A DNA stretch of 37,359 nucleotides from Geobacteraceae bacterium (GCA_024641085.1 JAHEDT010000021.1:1-37359); one strand, 5' to 3'. Positions 16,005-24,429 are shown, counted from the first letter of the stretch. Notes: a model not told the origin generated them from the sequence alone. Translations and numbers: made by a program.

Positions 16005-16598
16005 TCAGGCCAGGAAATTCTTCAGGCCGGTGAAAAAAATCTGTGCGGCGATCGCTGAAACGAACAGCCCGGTCAGCTTGGTGAGGATGTTCAAGCCCTG
16101 CTGACTGATGAGCCTCTCGGTGCGGCCGGCGGCAATCAGCAAACCGCCGACGGCCAGCACGGCGCACAACAGGGCCAGGCAGGCGGTGACCTTCTCGGGG
16201 GCGCTCTTCAGGCCCGCCCCCATGACCAGCAAGGCGCCGATGGTCCCTGGCCCGACGGTGATCGGGATCGCCAGGGGCACCACGGCCACATCCTCCTTGA
16301 AATCCTGGGCGGCAACGATCGTCTTCCCCTGGATCAGGGTGACCGCCGAGATGAACAGCACCGCACCGGCACCGATGCGGAAGGCGTCGAGCGTAATTCC
16401 GAACAGGGCAAAGATATACGAGCCGAACAGGAACAGGACAAAGCAGGTCAGCCCCACGGCCAGAGTGATCTTGATAGCGATGCGCTGGCGCTCGGCCCGG
16501 GACTCGTCCCTGGTCAGGGACAGGAAAGCCGAGATCACGAAAAACGGCGTAAAGATCATGAAGATCTTGAGAAACACGTTGACGAACAGGGTGAGCAT
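16005..16598 (-). CDS. MarC family integral membrane protein
   Basis: The 197-residue protein has six hydrophobic segments and the MarC signatures: an N-terminal helix with FLKIFMIFTPFFVISAF, and AIPITVGPGTIGALLV in the middle. MarC proteins are widespread inner-membrane proteins; the original link to multiple antibiotic resistance was withdrawn and no transport substrate is established. The start at 16598 has GGAG seven bases upstream; an in-frame ATG at 16619 has none. Confidence 0.9.
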   Translation of the reverse strand: MLTLFVNVFLKIFMIFTPFFVISAFLSLTRDESRAERQRIAIKITLAVGLTCFVLFLFGSYIFALFGITLDAFRIGAGAVLFISAVTLIQGKTIVAAQDFKEDVAVVPLAIPITVGPGTIGALLVMGAGLKSAPEKVTACLALLCAVLAVGGLLIAAGRTERLISQQGLNILTKLTGLFVSAIAAQIFFTGLKNFLA

Positions 16599-16674
16599 GG
16601 ACGGCTCCAGGGTTGACATGCGTTACGGGACAGACGAGATCTTCACACCAGACCAGGTTGGCCGCGTGGCTCGC

Positions 16675-17178
16675 CTAAAGAGAGATGTCCTGCGGCAGAT
16701 TCCCTTGCGGAACAAACCACTCGTTGTCGACGAACCCGGCATCGGTGATCTGGTCGAGCCGCCGCTTCATGTAGCGTCCCTCGGCTTCGACGGCAACCTC
16801 GCCACTGGGCAGATAGAGCTCTCCCGTCCCTTCGAAGAGCCGGCCGCTGTCCCTGGTGATGCGGCCGATCGCCTTGAGTTCGACGCCGAGAGGTACCGGC
16901 TTCTTGTAACGGACTTTCAGCTCGATCGTCACTCCGAAGGTGCTGCTGTCGGCGGTCATCATGATCGCCCGGCCGATAACCTCATCGAGAATGGCTGCCG
17001 AGATGCCACCGTGGGTTACATTGGGGTAGCTCTGGTGCTCACCGATCGGCTTGAACACGGCAATCAGTTCGTTGCTCTCGGTCTCGTAGAAGCGGGTCTT
17101 CAGGCCGAAGTTGTTGTCGATACCGCACACGAGGCAGTTCTTCGAGATATTCTGGCTGTTCTTAATTTTATGATTCAT
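16675..17178 (-). CDS. PaaI-like hotdog-fold thioesterase
   Basis: The 167-residue protein carries the 4HBT hotdog pattern: VTHGGISAAILDEVIG with H56, G57, G58 and catalytic D65, then parallel strands such as VTIELKVRYKKPVPLG. Such enzymes hydrolyse acyl- or aryl-CoA thioesters; the acyl group cannot be named. An N-terminal CLVCG (C15, C18), with FGL shortly after, is typical of a subgroup of these proteins and may be structural. AGGA lies before the ATG. It is separated from the ABC exporter genes by 130 bases. Confidence 0.87.
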   Translation of the reverse strand: MNHKIKNSQNISKNCLVCGIDNNFGLKTRFYETESNELIAVFKPIGEHQSYPNVTHGGISAAILDEVIGRAIMMTADSSTFGVTIELKVRYKKPVPLGVELKAIGRITRDSGRLFEGTGELYLPSGEVAVEAEGRYMKRRLDQITDAGFVDNEWFVPQGNLPQDISL

Positions 17179-17308
17179 GGCGTCCTGGCCGCTATCGGGC
17201 GAGCAAAGGGTTCAGTCTCCGGCATCATGCGGAAACGTTTCTTCGTCTTTCATACAATCAACTTTATACTGCGTCCGGCTGCTTGTCTCGGTTCTTCCGC
17301 AGAGCCTC

Positions 17309-18100
17309 TCACCTGACGATCCGCCTGACCATCAGTGCGATCGCCAGGGGCAGAAGGATGGCCGTTACCGCCAGCAGGTAAAGCAGGCTGAGCCAGAGCG
17401 AGCCCGACCAGAACTCCAGAGCGCTGCCGCGCACCAGGGCAACCAGGTGGGTCAGAGGCAGCAGCTGTGCCAGGGACTGCGCCCAGCCGGGCAGGTTCTC
17501 CAGCGGGAAGAAAGTGCCGCTGAACAGGAACATCGGCGTGACGCCGAGAAAAATCGGCAGGTTGAACATCTCGATACCCGGCACCAGCGCGGTGCAGATC
17601 ATGCCGAATGCCGCGAACAGCAGTCCGCCAAGCGCCGCAATGGGAATCAGCAGCAGGGCTCCGGGATATTCGAACAGTCCGCACAGGGAGATGACACTGC
17701 CCATCAGCGTAGCGGCGATCACCGACTTGGTCGCGGCCCAGAGCATTTCACCAAGAATGATCTCTTCGAGATTGAGCGGCGTCGCCAGAAGCGCATCGTA
17801 GGTTTTCTGCCAGTACATGCGAACAAAGCTGTTGTAGGTGGTCTCGAAAAAGGCGTTGTACATGATCGCTACCGAAACCAGTGCCGGGGCGATGAAAACC
17901 GTATAGGAAAGCGGTCGGCCAGCGTATTGCAGCTCGCCCACCATCACCGCCAGGCCGACGCCGAAGGCAAGGATATACAGCAGCGGCTCGAGCAGCGGCG
18001 GCAGGAAGGAGATCTTCCAGGTCCGGCGGTAAACGCTGAAATTGCGCTGCCAGACACGCAGGGTGCGATAACTGATCTGTGAAGGGCGCGGCCAGTTCAT
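17309..18100 (-). CDS. ABC-2 type exporter permease (NodJ-like)
   Basis: The 263-residue protein has six hydrophobic segments typical of an ABC-2 permease, with the conserved cytoplasmic stretch RMYWQKTYDALLATPLNLEE (about 96-115) that contacts the ATPase, and TPMFLFSGTFFPLENLP near the C-terminus, as in NodJ and DrrB-like exporters. It should form the membrane half of an exporter with the ATPase encoded just upstream. The ATG at 18100 overlaps that gene's stop as ATGA and has GGGAG upstream; the frame extends to 18262 but that part is proline/arginine-rich and not family-like. The substrate may be a lipid, polysaccharide or drug. Confidence 0.9.
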   Translation of the reverse strand: MNWPRPSQISYRTLRVWQRNFSVYRRTWKISFLPPLLEPLLYILAFGVGLAVMVGELQYAGRPLSYTVFIAPALVSVAIMYNAFFETTYNSFVRMYWQKTYDALLATPLNLEEIILGEMLWAATKSVIAATLMGSVISLCGLFEYPGALLLIPIAALGGLLFAAFGMICTALVPGIEMFNLPIFLGVTPMFLFSGTFFPLENLPGWAQSLAQLLPLTHLVALVRGSALEFWSGSLWLSLLYLLAVTAILLPLAIALMVRRIVR

Positions 18101-19005
18101 TCGCGCAGCTCCCTGCCGGTCAACTTGAGAAACAGATCTTCGAGGCCGGCCGGTCGCAGGGTGCACCCTTCCGTACGCACTTCGCGGGTCAGTTTGAGGA
18201 ACAACTGGTCGCCGTCGTCGAGGTAGACCAGCAGGCGGTTCCCCAGGTCTTCGACCCGGCACTGCTCTCGGGCCAGAAAATCACGCACGGCCTGGTCCGG
18301 GTCGGCAACTTCGAGCACCGAATGGCCGACCCGTTCGCGCACCAGCAGCGTCGGCTTGCCTTCAACCAGGATCTCGCCATGATCGACGATCACCAGGCGA
18401 TCACACAGGCGCTCGGCCTCCTCCATGTAATGCGTGGTCAACAGAATGGACAGGCCCCGACCTTTCAGGGCCGACAGTTTTTCCCAGAGCAGTTGCCGGC
18501 TTTGCGGATCGAGGCCGGTGGTCGGCTCGTCGAGGATCAGCAGGTCGGGATCGTTGACCAGGGCGCGGGCCAGCATCAGGCGACGCTTGAGGCCACCGGA
18601 CAGGACCGAGATCCGGTCCGCGGCCCGGCTCTTCAGGGCGAAGAAATCCAGCAGTTCGCCGGCACGGCGTTCCGCCTGCTGCCTGGGGATGGAGAAATAA
18701 CGGGCGTAGCCGACCAGGTTGTCATGCACCGTGAGGTCGGGATCGAGTGAATCCTCCTGCTGGCAGATGCCGATGCGGCGCTTGATCTCGCGGATGTCCC
18801 GGTCGATATCAAGCCCGAACAGCTCCAGCCTGCCGGCGTCGCGGGGCGTATAGCCGTAGAGCATGCGGATGGTGGTGGTCTTGCCGGCACCGTTCGGACC
18901 CAGCAGGCCGAAGCATTCGCCCTTGCGGACGGCAAATGAAATCCCCTTGACCGCCTGTAGCTCGCCATAGGACTTTCGCAACGCTTCGACCTGGAGAATA
19001 TTCAT
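18097..19005 (-). CDS. ABC transporter ATP-binding protein (NodI-like)
   Basis: The 302-residue protein has Walker A GPNGAGKT (36-43), Q-loop QQ (82-83), signature LSGGLKRR (135-142), Walker B LLILDE (155-160) and the switch H in LLTTHYMEE. The roughly 90 residues after the nucleotide-binding domain match the accessory tail of NodI/DrrA-type ATPases. It powers the ABC-2 permease encoded next, with which it overlaps by four bases. Start is the ATG at 19005; a TTG one codon earlier is possible. Confidence 0.92.
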   Translation of the reverse strand: MNILQVEALRKSYGELQAVKGISFAVRKGECFGLLGPNGAGKTTTIRMLYGYTPRDAGRLELFGLDIDRDIREIKRRIGICQQEDSLDPDLTVHDNLVGYARYFSIPRQQAERRAGELLDFFALKSRAADRISVLSGGLKRRLMLARALVNDPDLLILDEPTTGLDPQSRQLLWEKLSALKGRGLSILLTTHYMEEAERLCDRLVIVDHGEILVEGKPTLLVRERVGHSVLEVADPDQAVRDFLAREQCRVEDLGNRLLVYLDDGDQLFLKLTREVRTEGCTLRPAGLEDLFLKLTGRELRE

Positions 19006-19108
19006 CAATCGCCCGCTTCCGGTTTTACCCTCACATCATATGTTAACTATCGAATATTACTCTTTGGTAAGCCTGATGACAAGCCTGCCGTACATACCCG
19101 TTGAGACA

Positions 19109-19182
19109 TAGGGGTCAGGTCTACACATTTCACAAAAAATGCATTTTTACAAAAAATGTGAAATGTGTAGACCTGACCCCTA
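19109..19182. repeat. 74-bp palindromic element (REPIN/MITE-like)
   Basis: Two 25-base arms (19109-19133 and 19158-19182) are exact reverse complements around a 24-base AT-rich centre. The centre contains a second palindrome (19135-19148) and half of a ten-base direct repeat (19132-19141 and 19149-19158). The outer ends read TAGGGGTCAGGTCTACACAT, a sequence type I associate with elements mobilised by REP-associated tyrosine (Y1) transposases. It lies between two minus-strand genes and has no T-tract, so it is a poor terminator. Confidence 0.8.
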
Positions 19183-19201
19183 ATCTGTCGGGGGGAGTTG
19201 G

Positions 19202-19570
19202 TTAAGAAAGGAGAGATTTATCGAGGGCGTAGAGATATGCGTCGACTGTCGAGCCGTCCGGTTTGCGGACCGGGGCCTTGACCCGTCGGTAGCCGGCCCC
19301 CTCGAATGCGTCGATGTTCGGCCAGTAGGCCGGCAATGCGTCGGAAGTCAGGAGATAGCCCTTGACGGGTGGGCCTTGCTGGTCCAGGTCGAGTGCCGGG
19401 TATCCGGAGGTCGGACCGACCCCCTGTTCGTAGAGGGTGCCGTTCACTTGAGCCTCTTCCCAGGTTCCTTGAAGATGCTCGACGACATGGTGGTTGCTGC
19501 GCCCGGGAGCCAGGGTGCCATAGACGAAAAGGCGGTTGCAGACAGACAAATGAGGGAGGTTTGACGCCAT
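19202..19570 (-). CDS. Gamma-glutamylcyclotransferase-like (AIG2/GGCT fold) protein
   Basis: The 122-residue protein has the GGCT signature VYGTLAPG (16-23) that forms the substrate loop, and E90 in DAFEGAGYRR at the usual catalytic acid position. Family enzymes cyclise gamma-glutamyl amines or peptides to 5-oxoproline; the bacterial members of this length are mostly uncharacterised. No clear Shine-Dalgarno precedes the ATG, which lies 16 bases after the stop of the next upstream gene, so coupled translation is possible. Confidence 0.82.
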   Translation of the reverse strand: MASNLPHLSVCNRLFVYGTLAPGRSNHHVVEHLQGTWEEAQVNGTLYEQGVGPTSGYPALDLDQQGPPVKGYLLTSDALPAYWPNIDAFEGAGYRRVKAPVRKPDGSTVDAYLYALDKSLLS

Positions 19571-19586
19571 GAGCGGTGCGCGGCTC

Positions 19587-20039
19587 TTAGCGGGCGGGTT
19601 TCTCTGCTGAGGCCGCCCACTTGCTGCCCTCGAGCAGTTCGAATTCAGCGTTCACGAAGGGCCGGTCCTGTTGCTTGACCTGGTCGATATACGCCCGGCC
19701 CTTGTCGTTGGCGGTTTTTTTCTTCGGCTGCTGGCTGGCGACCCGGAGCAATTCAAGGTTCAGCTGGTGCTTCTTGAGCCCGAGAATCGGCACGACAATC
19801 GCCACCACCAGAGAAACCAGGGCAATCAGATAGAGCAGGGTCCGGTTGATCTCGACCGGCAGCGGCGCCCACAGCGCCAGGTTGAAAATGACGACTCCGA
19901 CCCAGAACACGCTTTTGAACAGCAGGATCGCCTTCTTGCTGCGGGCACGCAGTGTGCGTACATCCTTGGCTTCAATGGCCATTCCTTGGTCGATGGCGTC
20001 TGCGATGACCCGCTTGATCGGGTTGGATTGCTCAGTCAT
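19587..20039 (-). CDS. Two-helix membrane protein of unknown function
   Basis: The 150-residue protein has a charged N-terminus (1-36), two hydrophobic segments (about 38-60 and 66-88) joined by a short loop with PVEIN, and a basic, glutamine-rich C-terminal tail. With this hairpin topology both ends would be cytoplasmic. I do not recognise a family. AGGGA lies before the ATG. It lies 12 bases past the stop of the LapA-like gene and 16 bases before the GGCT-like gene, so the three are probably one operon. Confidence 0.7.
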   Translation of the reverse strand: MTEQSNPIKRVIADAIDQGMAIEAKDVRTLRARSKKAILLFKSVFWVGVVIFNLALWAPLPVEINRTLLYLIALVSLVVAIVVPILGLKKHQLNLELLRVASQQPKKKTANDKGRAYIDQVKQQDRPFVNAEFELLEGSKWAASAEKPAR

Positions 20040-20051
20040 GCCGTCCCTGTC

Positions 20052-20315
20052 TCACGGTTTAACCACAGGGTCGCTGCCCGTGCTGGCAAGCTTATCCTTG
20101 GTGCCGCCTAAGCGACGGCTGCGCATGTAGCGCAGATAACTGCACATGACCCAGCCGATGATCATGCCGGCGCCCAGCATGATCAAAAGGAGCACGACAC
20201 GGGACATTTCAATCGACCAGAGCAGGAAGGTCACCTGCACGGGAACGGTATTCTGGATAATGAAGATAAAAGCCAGAAAAGCCAGAATCAGACTCATGAT
20301 AAGCTTGATTTTCAT
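20052..20315 (-). CDS. LapA-domain (DUF1049) small membrane protein
   Basis: The 87-residue protein has two membrane helices (about 4-22 and 40-62) joined by FIIQNTVPVQVTFLLWS, the characteristic LapA/DUF1049 segment, followed by a basic cytoplasmic tail. In E. coli LapA works with LapB in controlling lipopolysaccharide synthesis; no lapB lies nearby here, so the role is inferred from the domain only. AAAGGAGGT before the ATG is one of the strongest ribosome sites in the window. It is the first gene of a probable three-gene operon, divergent from the cytochrome gene. Confidence 0.88.
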   Translation of the reverse strand: MKIKLIMSLILAFLAFIFIIQNTVPVQVTFLLWSIEMSRVVLLLIMLGAGMIIGWVMCSYLRYMRSRRLGGTKDKLASTGSDPVVKP

Positions 20316-20473
20316 GTCAGGACCTCCTTTGCTGTAATGCTGACCGACACGAGCGTTCCGTCCAGTGCGTCAGAAAACCCGGCACGAGAAGAAACTTGTC
20401 ATAGAAACGATTCAAGGGTAATCTATCCCTGACCGACAACCCCTTCATTTTACACAGTTTCCCGGAGATGGCC

Positions 20474-20791
20474 ATGAACAAGACGCTCATTGCTCTCGGC
20501 ATCCTCATCATGACGGGACTCCAGGCACAGGCCATTGAGGCCCCCTCCCTGAGCCTGGGCAAGACCCTCTTCGAATCTGCAGTGCTCGGCAGCAAAGGGA
20601 AGAGCTGCGCATCCTGCCACCCGCAGGGCAAGGGATTGGGCATGGTCGGCGACTTCAATGACGTGGAACTCAAGGATATCATCAACGCCTGCCTGCGCGA
20701 CGCCATCGGCGCCGAGCTGATCTCCACCGACTCCCAGGAGATGAACGCCATGCTCGCCTACGTCAGGACATTTCAAAAAGCGAAGCAGTGA
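20474..20791 (+). CDS. Small monoheme c-type cytochrome
   Basis: The 105-residue protein has a Sec signal peptide ending near AQA (18-20), one heme attachment site C45-A-S-C48-H49, and methionines at 90 and 93 (EMNAML) that could give the sixth iron ligand. It should be a periplasmic electron carrier of class I type; size and single heme fit c-type cytochromes of Desulfuromonadia. GGAG lies six bases before the ATG at 20474, and would abut the ATG at 20468, so the later start is preferred. Confidence 0.87.
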   Translation: MNKTLIALGILIMTGLQAQAIEAPSLSLGKTLFESAVLGSKGKSCASCHPQGKGLGMVGDFNDVELKDIINACLRDAIGAELISTDSQEMNAMLAYVRTFQKAKQ

Positions 20792-20853
20792 GAATCCGCT
20801 CGATCAATCGGGAGCAGAAAACGTCTAACTCCCTTTTGTTCGCTGATTCGTTT

Positions 20854-20874
20854 CGCACCTCGCACCTCGCGCCT
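20854..20874 (+). repeat. Three-copy heptamer tandem repeat
   Basis: Two exact CGCACCT units are followed by the variant CGCGCCT, in the 88-base gap between convergent genes. Another heptamer tandem occurs at 37344-37359. Confidence 0.7.
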
Positions 20875-20879
20875 CCCAT

Positions 20880-21275
20880 TCAACAACCACAACCGCAATT
20901 GTGACAGACCACCTTGTGGCTGCCTTCCGGTTCGATCATCTCCGGGGCAAAGGCAACCCGGCTGACGCCGCGGCGGATATCTTCGAACAAGTCACAGTTG
21001 GCGCTCTGACCGATGATATGGCCAAGGCAGAGGTTGCCGATGTGATCCTGCGGAGAGCGCAGCCGCACGATGTTGAGCAGGTCGGCATAGCCCTTCACTT
21101 CAAGTATATTCTCAGGTTCATTAATACAGGTTACCGTAATACCTAATGGTTTCAGATCTTCGTGAAGAGTATGAATAAATTCACCAAGGGCTTCGGCTTT
21201 GAATCCTGGCGTCCAGCTGCGGCTGGTGAGCCGGTATCCGTACAGAACGACCGAGATCTCTTTCTGCATGGTCAT
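20880..21275 (-). CDS. Unknown protein with CHNCGCGC C-terminus
   Basis: The 131-residue protein has seven cysteines: C50, C83, C94 and four in the last eight residues (C124, C127, C129, C131). The tail could bind a metal or a cluster or be redox active. No signal peptide or membrane segment is seen; the body is a mix of short strands and helices that I do not recognise. The ATG at 21275 overlaps the preceding PDZ gene's stop as ATGA, and AAGAAGG lies upstream. The open frame extends to 21740 but that part is the PDZ gene read in another frame. Confidence 0.75.
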   Translation of the reverse strand: MTMQKEISVVLYGYRLTSRSWTPGFKAEALGEFIHTLHEDLKPLGITVTCINEPENILEVKGYADLLNIVRLRSPQDHIGNLCLGHIIGQSANCDLFEDIRRGVSRVAFAPEMIEPEGSHKVVCHNCGCGC

Positions 21276-21688
21276 TGGGCCTTCTTGCTTGACGGCGCCC
21301 CACTCTGCACCGCCGGGGTGACGGTCAGCTGCGGGTCTATTTGTGAGCGCTGCAGCATGATCCTGCTGACACCGGCCACCCCGGGCCGGCGATAGAAAAG
21401 CTCGACTGAGCTGCCGACCGGGCCCCAGAGGTGCTCGGAAATGACCTTGCCGAAGTCGCTCCCCCGCAACACGAAATCGTCGACCTTGAAGATCAGGTCG
21501 CCAGGCTGCATACCTTTCTGCGCGGCCGGGGCGTTCTCCAGAACGTTCAACACCACCAGATCGCCGGTGATGGTCGGCACGACCTGCAGGCCGACACCGC
21601 CGAACGCTTTCTTTTCGGCCAGGGCCGGGTCCGCCAGGCACGTGCAGAGCAAACAGAAGACAAGCAGGAGATGACCGGGGCGGCTCAT
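21272..21688 (-). CDS. Exported single PDZ-domain protein
   Basis: The 138-residue protein begins with a signal peptide (MSRPGHLLLVFCLLCTCLA, cleavage near ALA about 22-24). Residues 30-115 form a PDZ domain with FGGVGLQVVP, NAPAAQKGMQPGDLIFKVDD and the GSSVELFYRR strand, as in the PDZ domains of DegP-type proteases, but no protease domain is attached. It is probably a periplasmic peptide-binding or adaptor protein. Its ATG overlaps the upstream gene's stop as ATGA and its own stop overlaps the next start the same way, so the three genes are coupled. Confidence 0.83.
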   Translation of the reverse strand: MSRPGHLLLVFCLLCTCLADPALAEKKAFGGVGLQVVPTITGDLVVLNVLENAPAAQKGMQPGDLIFKVDDFVLRGSDFGKVISEHLWGPVGSSVELFYRRPGVAGVSRIMLQRSQIDPQLTVTPAVQSGAPSSKKAQ

Positions 21689-22299
21689 AATTGATCGATC
21701 CAGGAGGTGTCGCCGCACCCTTCACGCAGCACCTCGACACGGTCGTTGATCAGGCTGATCACGGTGGAAGGATCGCCGAAACGGATGCCGCCGTCGATCA
21801 CCATATCGAGCATGCGGCCCATGGCCTCTTCGATTGCCGCCGGGTCGTGCAGGGGCGATTCCCCGGTCAGGTTGGCACTGGTCGTCACCAGGGGGTGCCC
21901 GAGTTCACGCACGATCGCCATGGCGATCTCATCGTCGGGGATGCGGATTCCGACGGTTTTCTGGCGCGTGGTCAGGCTGTCGGGGACAATCCGGGTGGCT
22001 TCAAGGACAAAGGTGTAAGGGCCGGGAAGATGCCGTTTCATGATCTTGAAGGCGAAGTTGCTGACATGGGCGTAGTTTGCCGCATCGGAGAGATCGGCAC
22101 AGATGAATGAAAATGGCTTGCGGGCGTCACGCTGCTTGATCTGGTAGATCGTCTTGATGCCGCGCCGATTGAAGATGTCGCAGCCGATCCCGTAGGTCGT
22201 GTCGGTCGGATAGGCGATCACACCACCCTGTCTCAAGGTCTCCGCGACCCGGGCGATCAGTCGTCCCTGAGGATTTTCCTGGTTGATTTGCAGCAGCAT
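21685..22299 (-). CDS. L-threonylcarbamoyladenylate synthase-like (YrdC/YwlC domain)
   Basis: The 204-residue protein is a YrdC domain without the C-terminal Sua5 extension. Recognisable blocks are GGVIAYPTDTTYGIGCD (25-41), the KRDARKPFSF-like segment, LPGPYTFVLEA and PLVTTSANLTGE. These enzymes make threonylcarbamoyl-AMP from threonine, bicarbonate and ATP, the first step to t6A in ANN-decoding tRNAs. Several YrdC paralogues of this length in proteobacteria (YciO type) have unproven activity, so the exact member is uncertain. GGGAGGG just before the ATG at 22299 sets the start over an ATG at 22323. Confidence 0.85.
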   Translation of the reverse strand: MLLQINQENPQGRLIARVAETLRQGGVIAYPTDTTYGIGCDIFNRRGIKTIYQIKQRDARKPFSFICADLSDAANYAHVSNFAFKIMKRHLPGPYTFVLEATRIVPDSLTTRQKTVGIRIPDDEIAMAIVRELGHPLVTTSANLTGESPLHDPAAIEEAMGRMLDMVIDGGIRFGDPSTVISLINDRVEVLREGCGDTSWIDQL

Positions 22300-22393
22300 A
22301 GCCCTCCCCCGTTCGGCAGCCATATGCTGCCCATTGACCTTGTACCGTAAAGTTTACATCCGCTAGCCGGTTTCGCCTGCCATTCTATAAAAA

Positions 22394-22675
22394 TCACAGC
22401 AGATATTTCAAGTCGTCGATTTTACGCAGCGCAGCGTAGACCGCATCGAGCTGGGCACGGTTGCGCAGGGTGACCAGCACGCTGACGCACTGATACTTGC
22501 CTGTGGAGCTGGGACGAACGCGCATCGCCTGGCGAGACACTGTCACGACTGTCGAGACGGCCTCCTGGACCTGTGCACGGAAACGGCCGTCCTCATCGCC
22601 GGGACCGAAGGCCTTGTACTCGAAGTGACAGGGAAAGGTCATCAGCTCCCGCGGTGAAACATCCGGCGACGTCAC
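22394..22675 (-). CDS. DUF493 (YbeD-like) small regulatory-fold protein
   Basis: The 93-residue protein matches the DUF493/YbeD family, an ACT-like alpha-beta fold: [11 protein letters not shown] at the first strand, then a helix, the conserved [11 protein letters not shown] segment, and a C-terminal [17 protein letters not shown]. Function is unknown; E. coli YbeD lies near lipoate genes, which is not the case here. The GTG at 22675 overlaps the dut stop as GTGA. An ATG at 22642 with GGGAG upstream is an alternative that would give 82 residues. The gap of 94 bases to the TsaC-type gene holds nothing visible. Confidence 0.85.
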   Translation of the reverse strand: MTSPDVSPRELMTFPCHFEYKAFGPGDEDGRFRAQVQEAVSTVVTVSRQAMRVRPSSTGKYQCVSVLVTLRNRAQLDAVYAALRKIDDLKYLL

Positions 22676-23118
22676 TTGTGGTTGACCCCCGTATGCCCGA
22701 AGCCGCCGGAACTGCGCTGCGAGTCGTTGAGCTCCTCGGCTTCGACCAGAACCGCCCTGGTCACCGGAGCGATGATCAGCTGGGCGATGCGGTCGCCAGG
22801 AAGGAACTCCACCGGCTCACCGCCATGGTTGATGACAATGATGCCGATCTCGCCGCGGTAATCAGCATCGATGGTTCCCGGGGAATTGACCAGGGCGAGG
22901 CCTTTTTTCAACGCCAGGCCGGATCGTGGTCTCACCTGCCCTTCGAAACCCGGGGGGATCTCCATGGCCAGGCCGGTGGGCAGCAGGGTGCGTTCGCCGG
23001 GCTGGAGCACAAACGGGGCTTCGATGACGGTGCACAGGTCCATGCCGGCAGCATGCTCGGTCATGTAGCCGGGGACAATCGCCTTAGGATGGAGCTTCTT
23101 GACTTTGATTTCAAGCAT
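22672..23118 (-). CDS. dut: Deoxyuridine 5'-triphosphate nucleotidohydrolase
   Basis: The 148-residue protein is a trimeric dUTPase with the five family motifs: AGMDLCT (24-30), [10 protein letters not shown] (63-72), [11 protein letters not shown] (81-91), [10 protein letters not shown] (107-116) and [10 protein letters not shown] at the C-terminus. It hydrolyses dUTP to dUMP and pyrophosphate, keeping uracil out of DNA and supplying dTMP synthesis. GAGGT lies before the ATG. It follows the M16 peptidase gene after 48 bases, an order I associate with this group of bacteria. Confidence 0.96.
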   Translation of the reverse strand: MLEIKVKKLHPKAIVPGYMTEHAAGMDLCTVIEAPFVLQPGERTLLPTGLAMEIPPGFEGQVRPRSGLALKKGLALVNSPGTIDADYRGEIGIIVINHGGEPVEFLPGDRIAQLIIAPVTRAVLVEAEELNDSQRSSGGFGHTGVNHK

Positions 23119-23166
23119 GGTGAACCTCGGGTTGAATTGGCCATACCGCTCGGCCGAACAGTTGGT

Positions 23167-24429
23167 TCAGCCGATCTGGAGATCGACGTCCGGGAAATCC
23201 GACCGGTTGACCCGGCCGATGACTTGCAGATTGAGTGTTTCGTTGACGAAAAGGCTTTCCGCCAGGTACTGCACCAGGTCAAGGGTCACCGCATCGATCA
23301 TCGCCCGGCTCTCTTCGACGCAGATGCCGACGTCCCGCAGAAAGAGCTCGTTCTTGGCCAACCGGGTCATGCGGTTGTCCATGCTCTCCATGCTGAGCAG
23401 CATACTCCCCTTGAGATATTCCTTGGCGCTGCGCAACTCCTCGCCAGAGACGGACGTGCTGCGCAGCCTGGTCAGTTCGCCGATAATCGCCCGTACGAGC
23501 GGCTGAGCATCCTCGGCAGAAGTGCCGGCATAAACGATAAAGGCCCCGCTATCGGAGTGGTTGTGATGATAACTGTACACCGAGTAAGCCAGGCCGAGGT
23601 CCTCCCGGATCTTCTGGAACAGCCGTGAACTCATATTGCCGCCGAGGATGGTGTTGAGCAGGAAGACGCCATAACGATCGACGTGATTCTGCGGCAGGCC
23701 GGCCACACCAAGACAGATGTGGGCCTGTTCCAGGTCGCGGTGGACCACGCCGATGTGGCGCCCGACCACCGGGGCGACAGCCAACGGATCCCGGCCGGTT
23801 CCGGCGACCTCGCCCATGGCTTTTTCAACCAGGGCGACCAGCTCCGGGTGCTCGAGGCCGCCGGCGGCCACCACGCAGAGATTCCTGCCGACATACCGCT
23901 CCGCCATGAAATCGATCATCACCTGGCGATTGACCGCCGCGATCGTCTTGCGGGTTCCGGTCACCGGCATGCCGAGCGGGTGACCGGACCAGAACGACTG
24001 GGCAAACTGGTCGTGAATCGCTTCCTCCGGGTTGTCCTCGATCATGGCGATCTCCTGCAGGATGACCCGGCGTTCCTTCTCTATGTCATCGAGGTCGAAT
24101 CTGGGATGGCAGAGCAACTCACCAAGCAGGTCGACCGCCATCGGCAGCTTTTCGGCGAGAATTCTGATGAAATAACAGCTGAATTCACGGTTGGTGAAGC
24201 CATTGAGATGGGCGCCGACCGATTCGACTTCGCGGGCCACGTCCTGCGCGCTGCGCCTTTCGGTGCCCTTGAAAAGCATGTGTTCGATGAAATGGGAGAT
24301 GCCGTTGTGTTCGGCCGGCTCATGGCGTGACCCGTTGTTCACCCAGAGACCGAGTGAAACGGAATGGCACCCGGGCACTTTCTCGGAAAGTACCCGGATG
24401 CCATTATCCAGCGTCGTACGTTGAATCAT
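23167..24429 (-). CDS. M16 family zinc metallopeptidase
   Basis: The 420-residue protein has the inverted zinc motif H46-F-I-E49-H50 and the distant ligand E126 in RVILQEIAM, followed by the inactive-half fold with the conserved SRLFQKIREDLGLAYSVYS. This is the single-chain mitochondrial-processing-peptidase-like type (YmxG/PqqL-like) usually encoded beside pnp. It probably cleaves peptides in the cytoplasm or envelope; no signal peptide is seen. No good ribosome site precedes the ATG, which lies 12 bases past the pnp stop, so translation may depend on coupling. Confidence 0.92.
   Translation of the reverse strand: MIQRTTLDNGIRVLSEKVPGCHSVSLGLWVNNGSRHEPAEHNGISHFIEHMLFKGTERRSAQDVAREVESVGAHLNGFTNREFSCYFIRILAEKLPMAVDLLGELLCHPRFDLDDIEKERRVILQEIAMIEDNPEEAIHDQFAQSFWSGHPLGMPVTGTRKTIAAVNRQVMIDFMAERYVGRNLCVVAAGGLEHPELVALVEKAMGEVAGTGRDPLAVAPVVGRHIGVVHRDLEQAHICLGVAGLPQNHVDRYGVFLLNTILGGNMSSRLFQKIREDLGLAYSVYSYHHNHSDSGAFIVYAGTSAEDAQPLVRAIIGELTRLRSTSVSGEELRSAKEYLKGSMLLSMESMDNRMTRLAKNELFLRDVGICVEESRAMIDAVTLDLVQYLAESLFVNETLNLQVIGRVNRSDFPDVDLQIG

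Noticed and set aside
19109-19182. The palindrome as an ordinary Rho-independent terminator
   Set aside because: Neither strand has a T-run after the stem, and the arms are far longer and more exact than a terminator needs.
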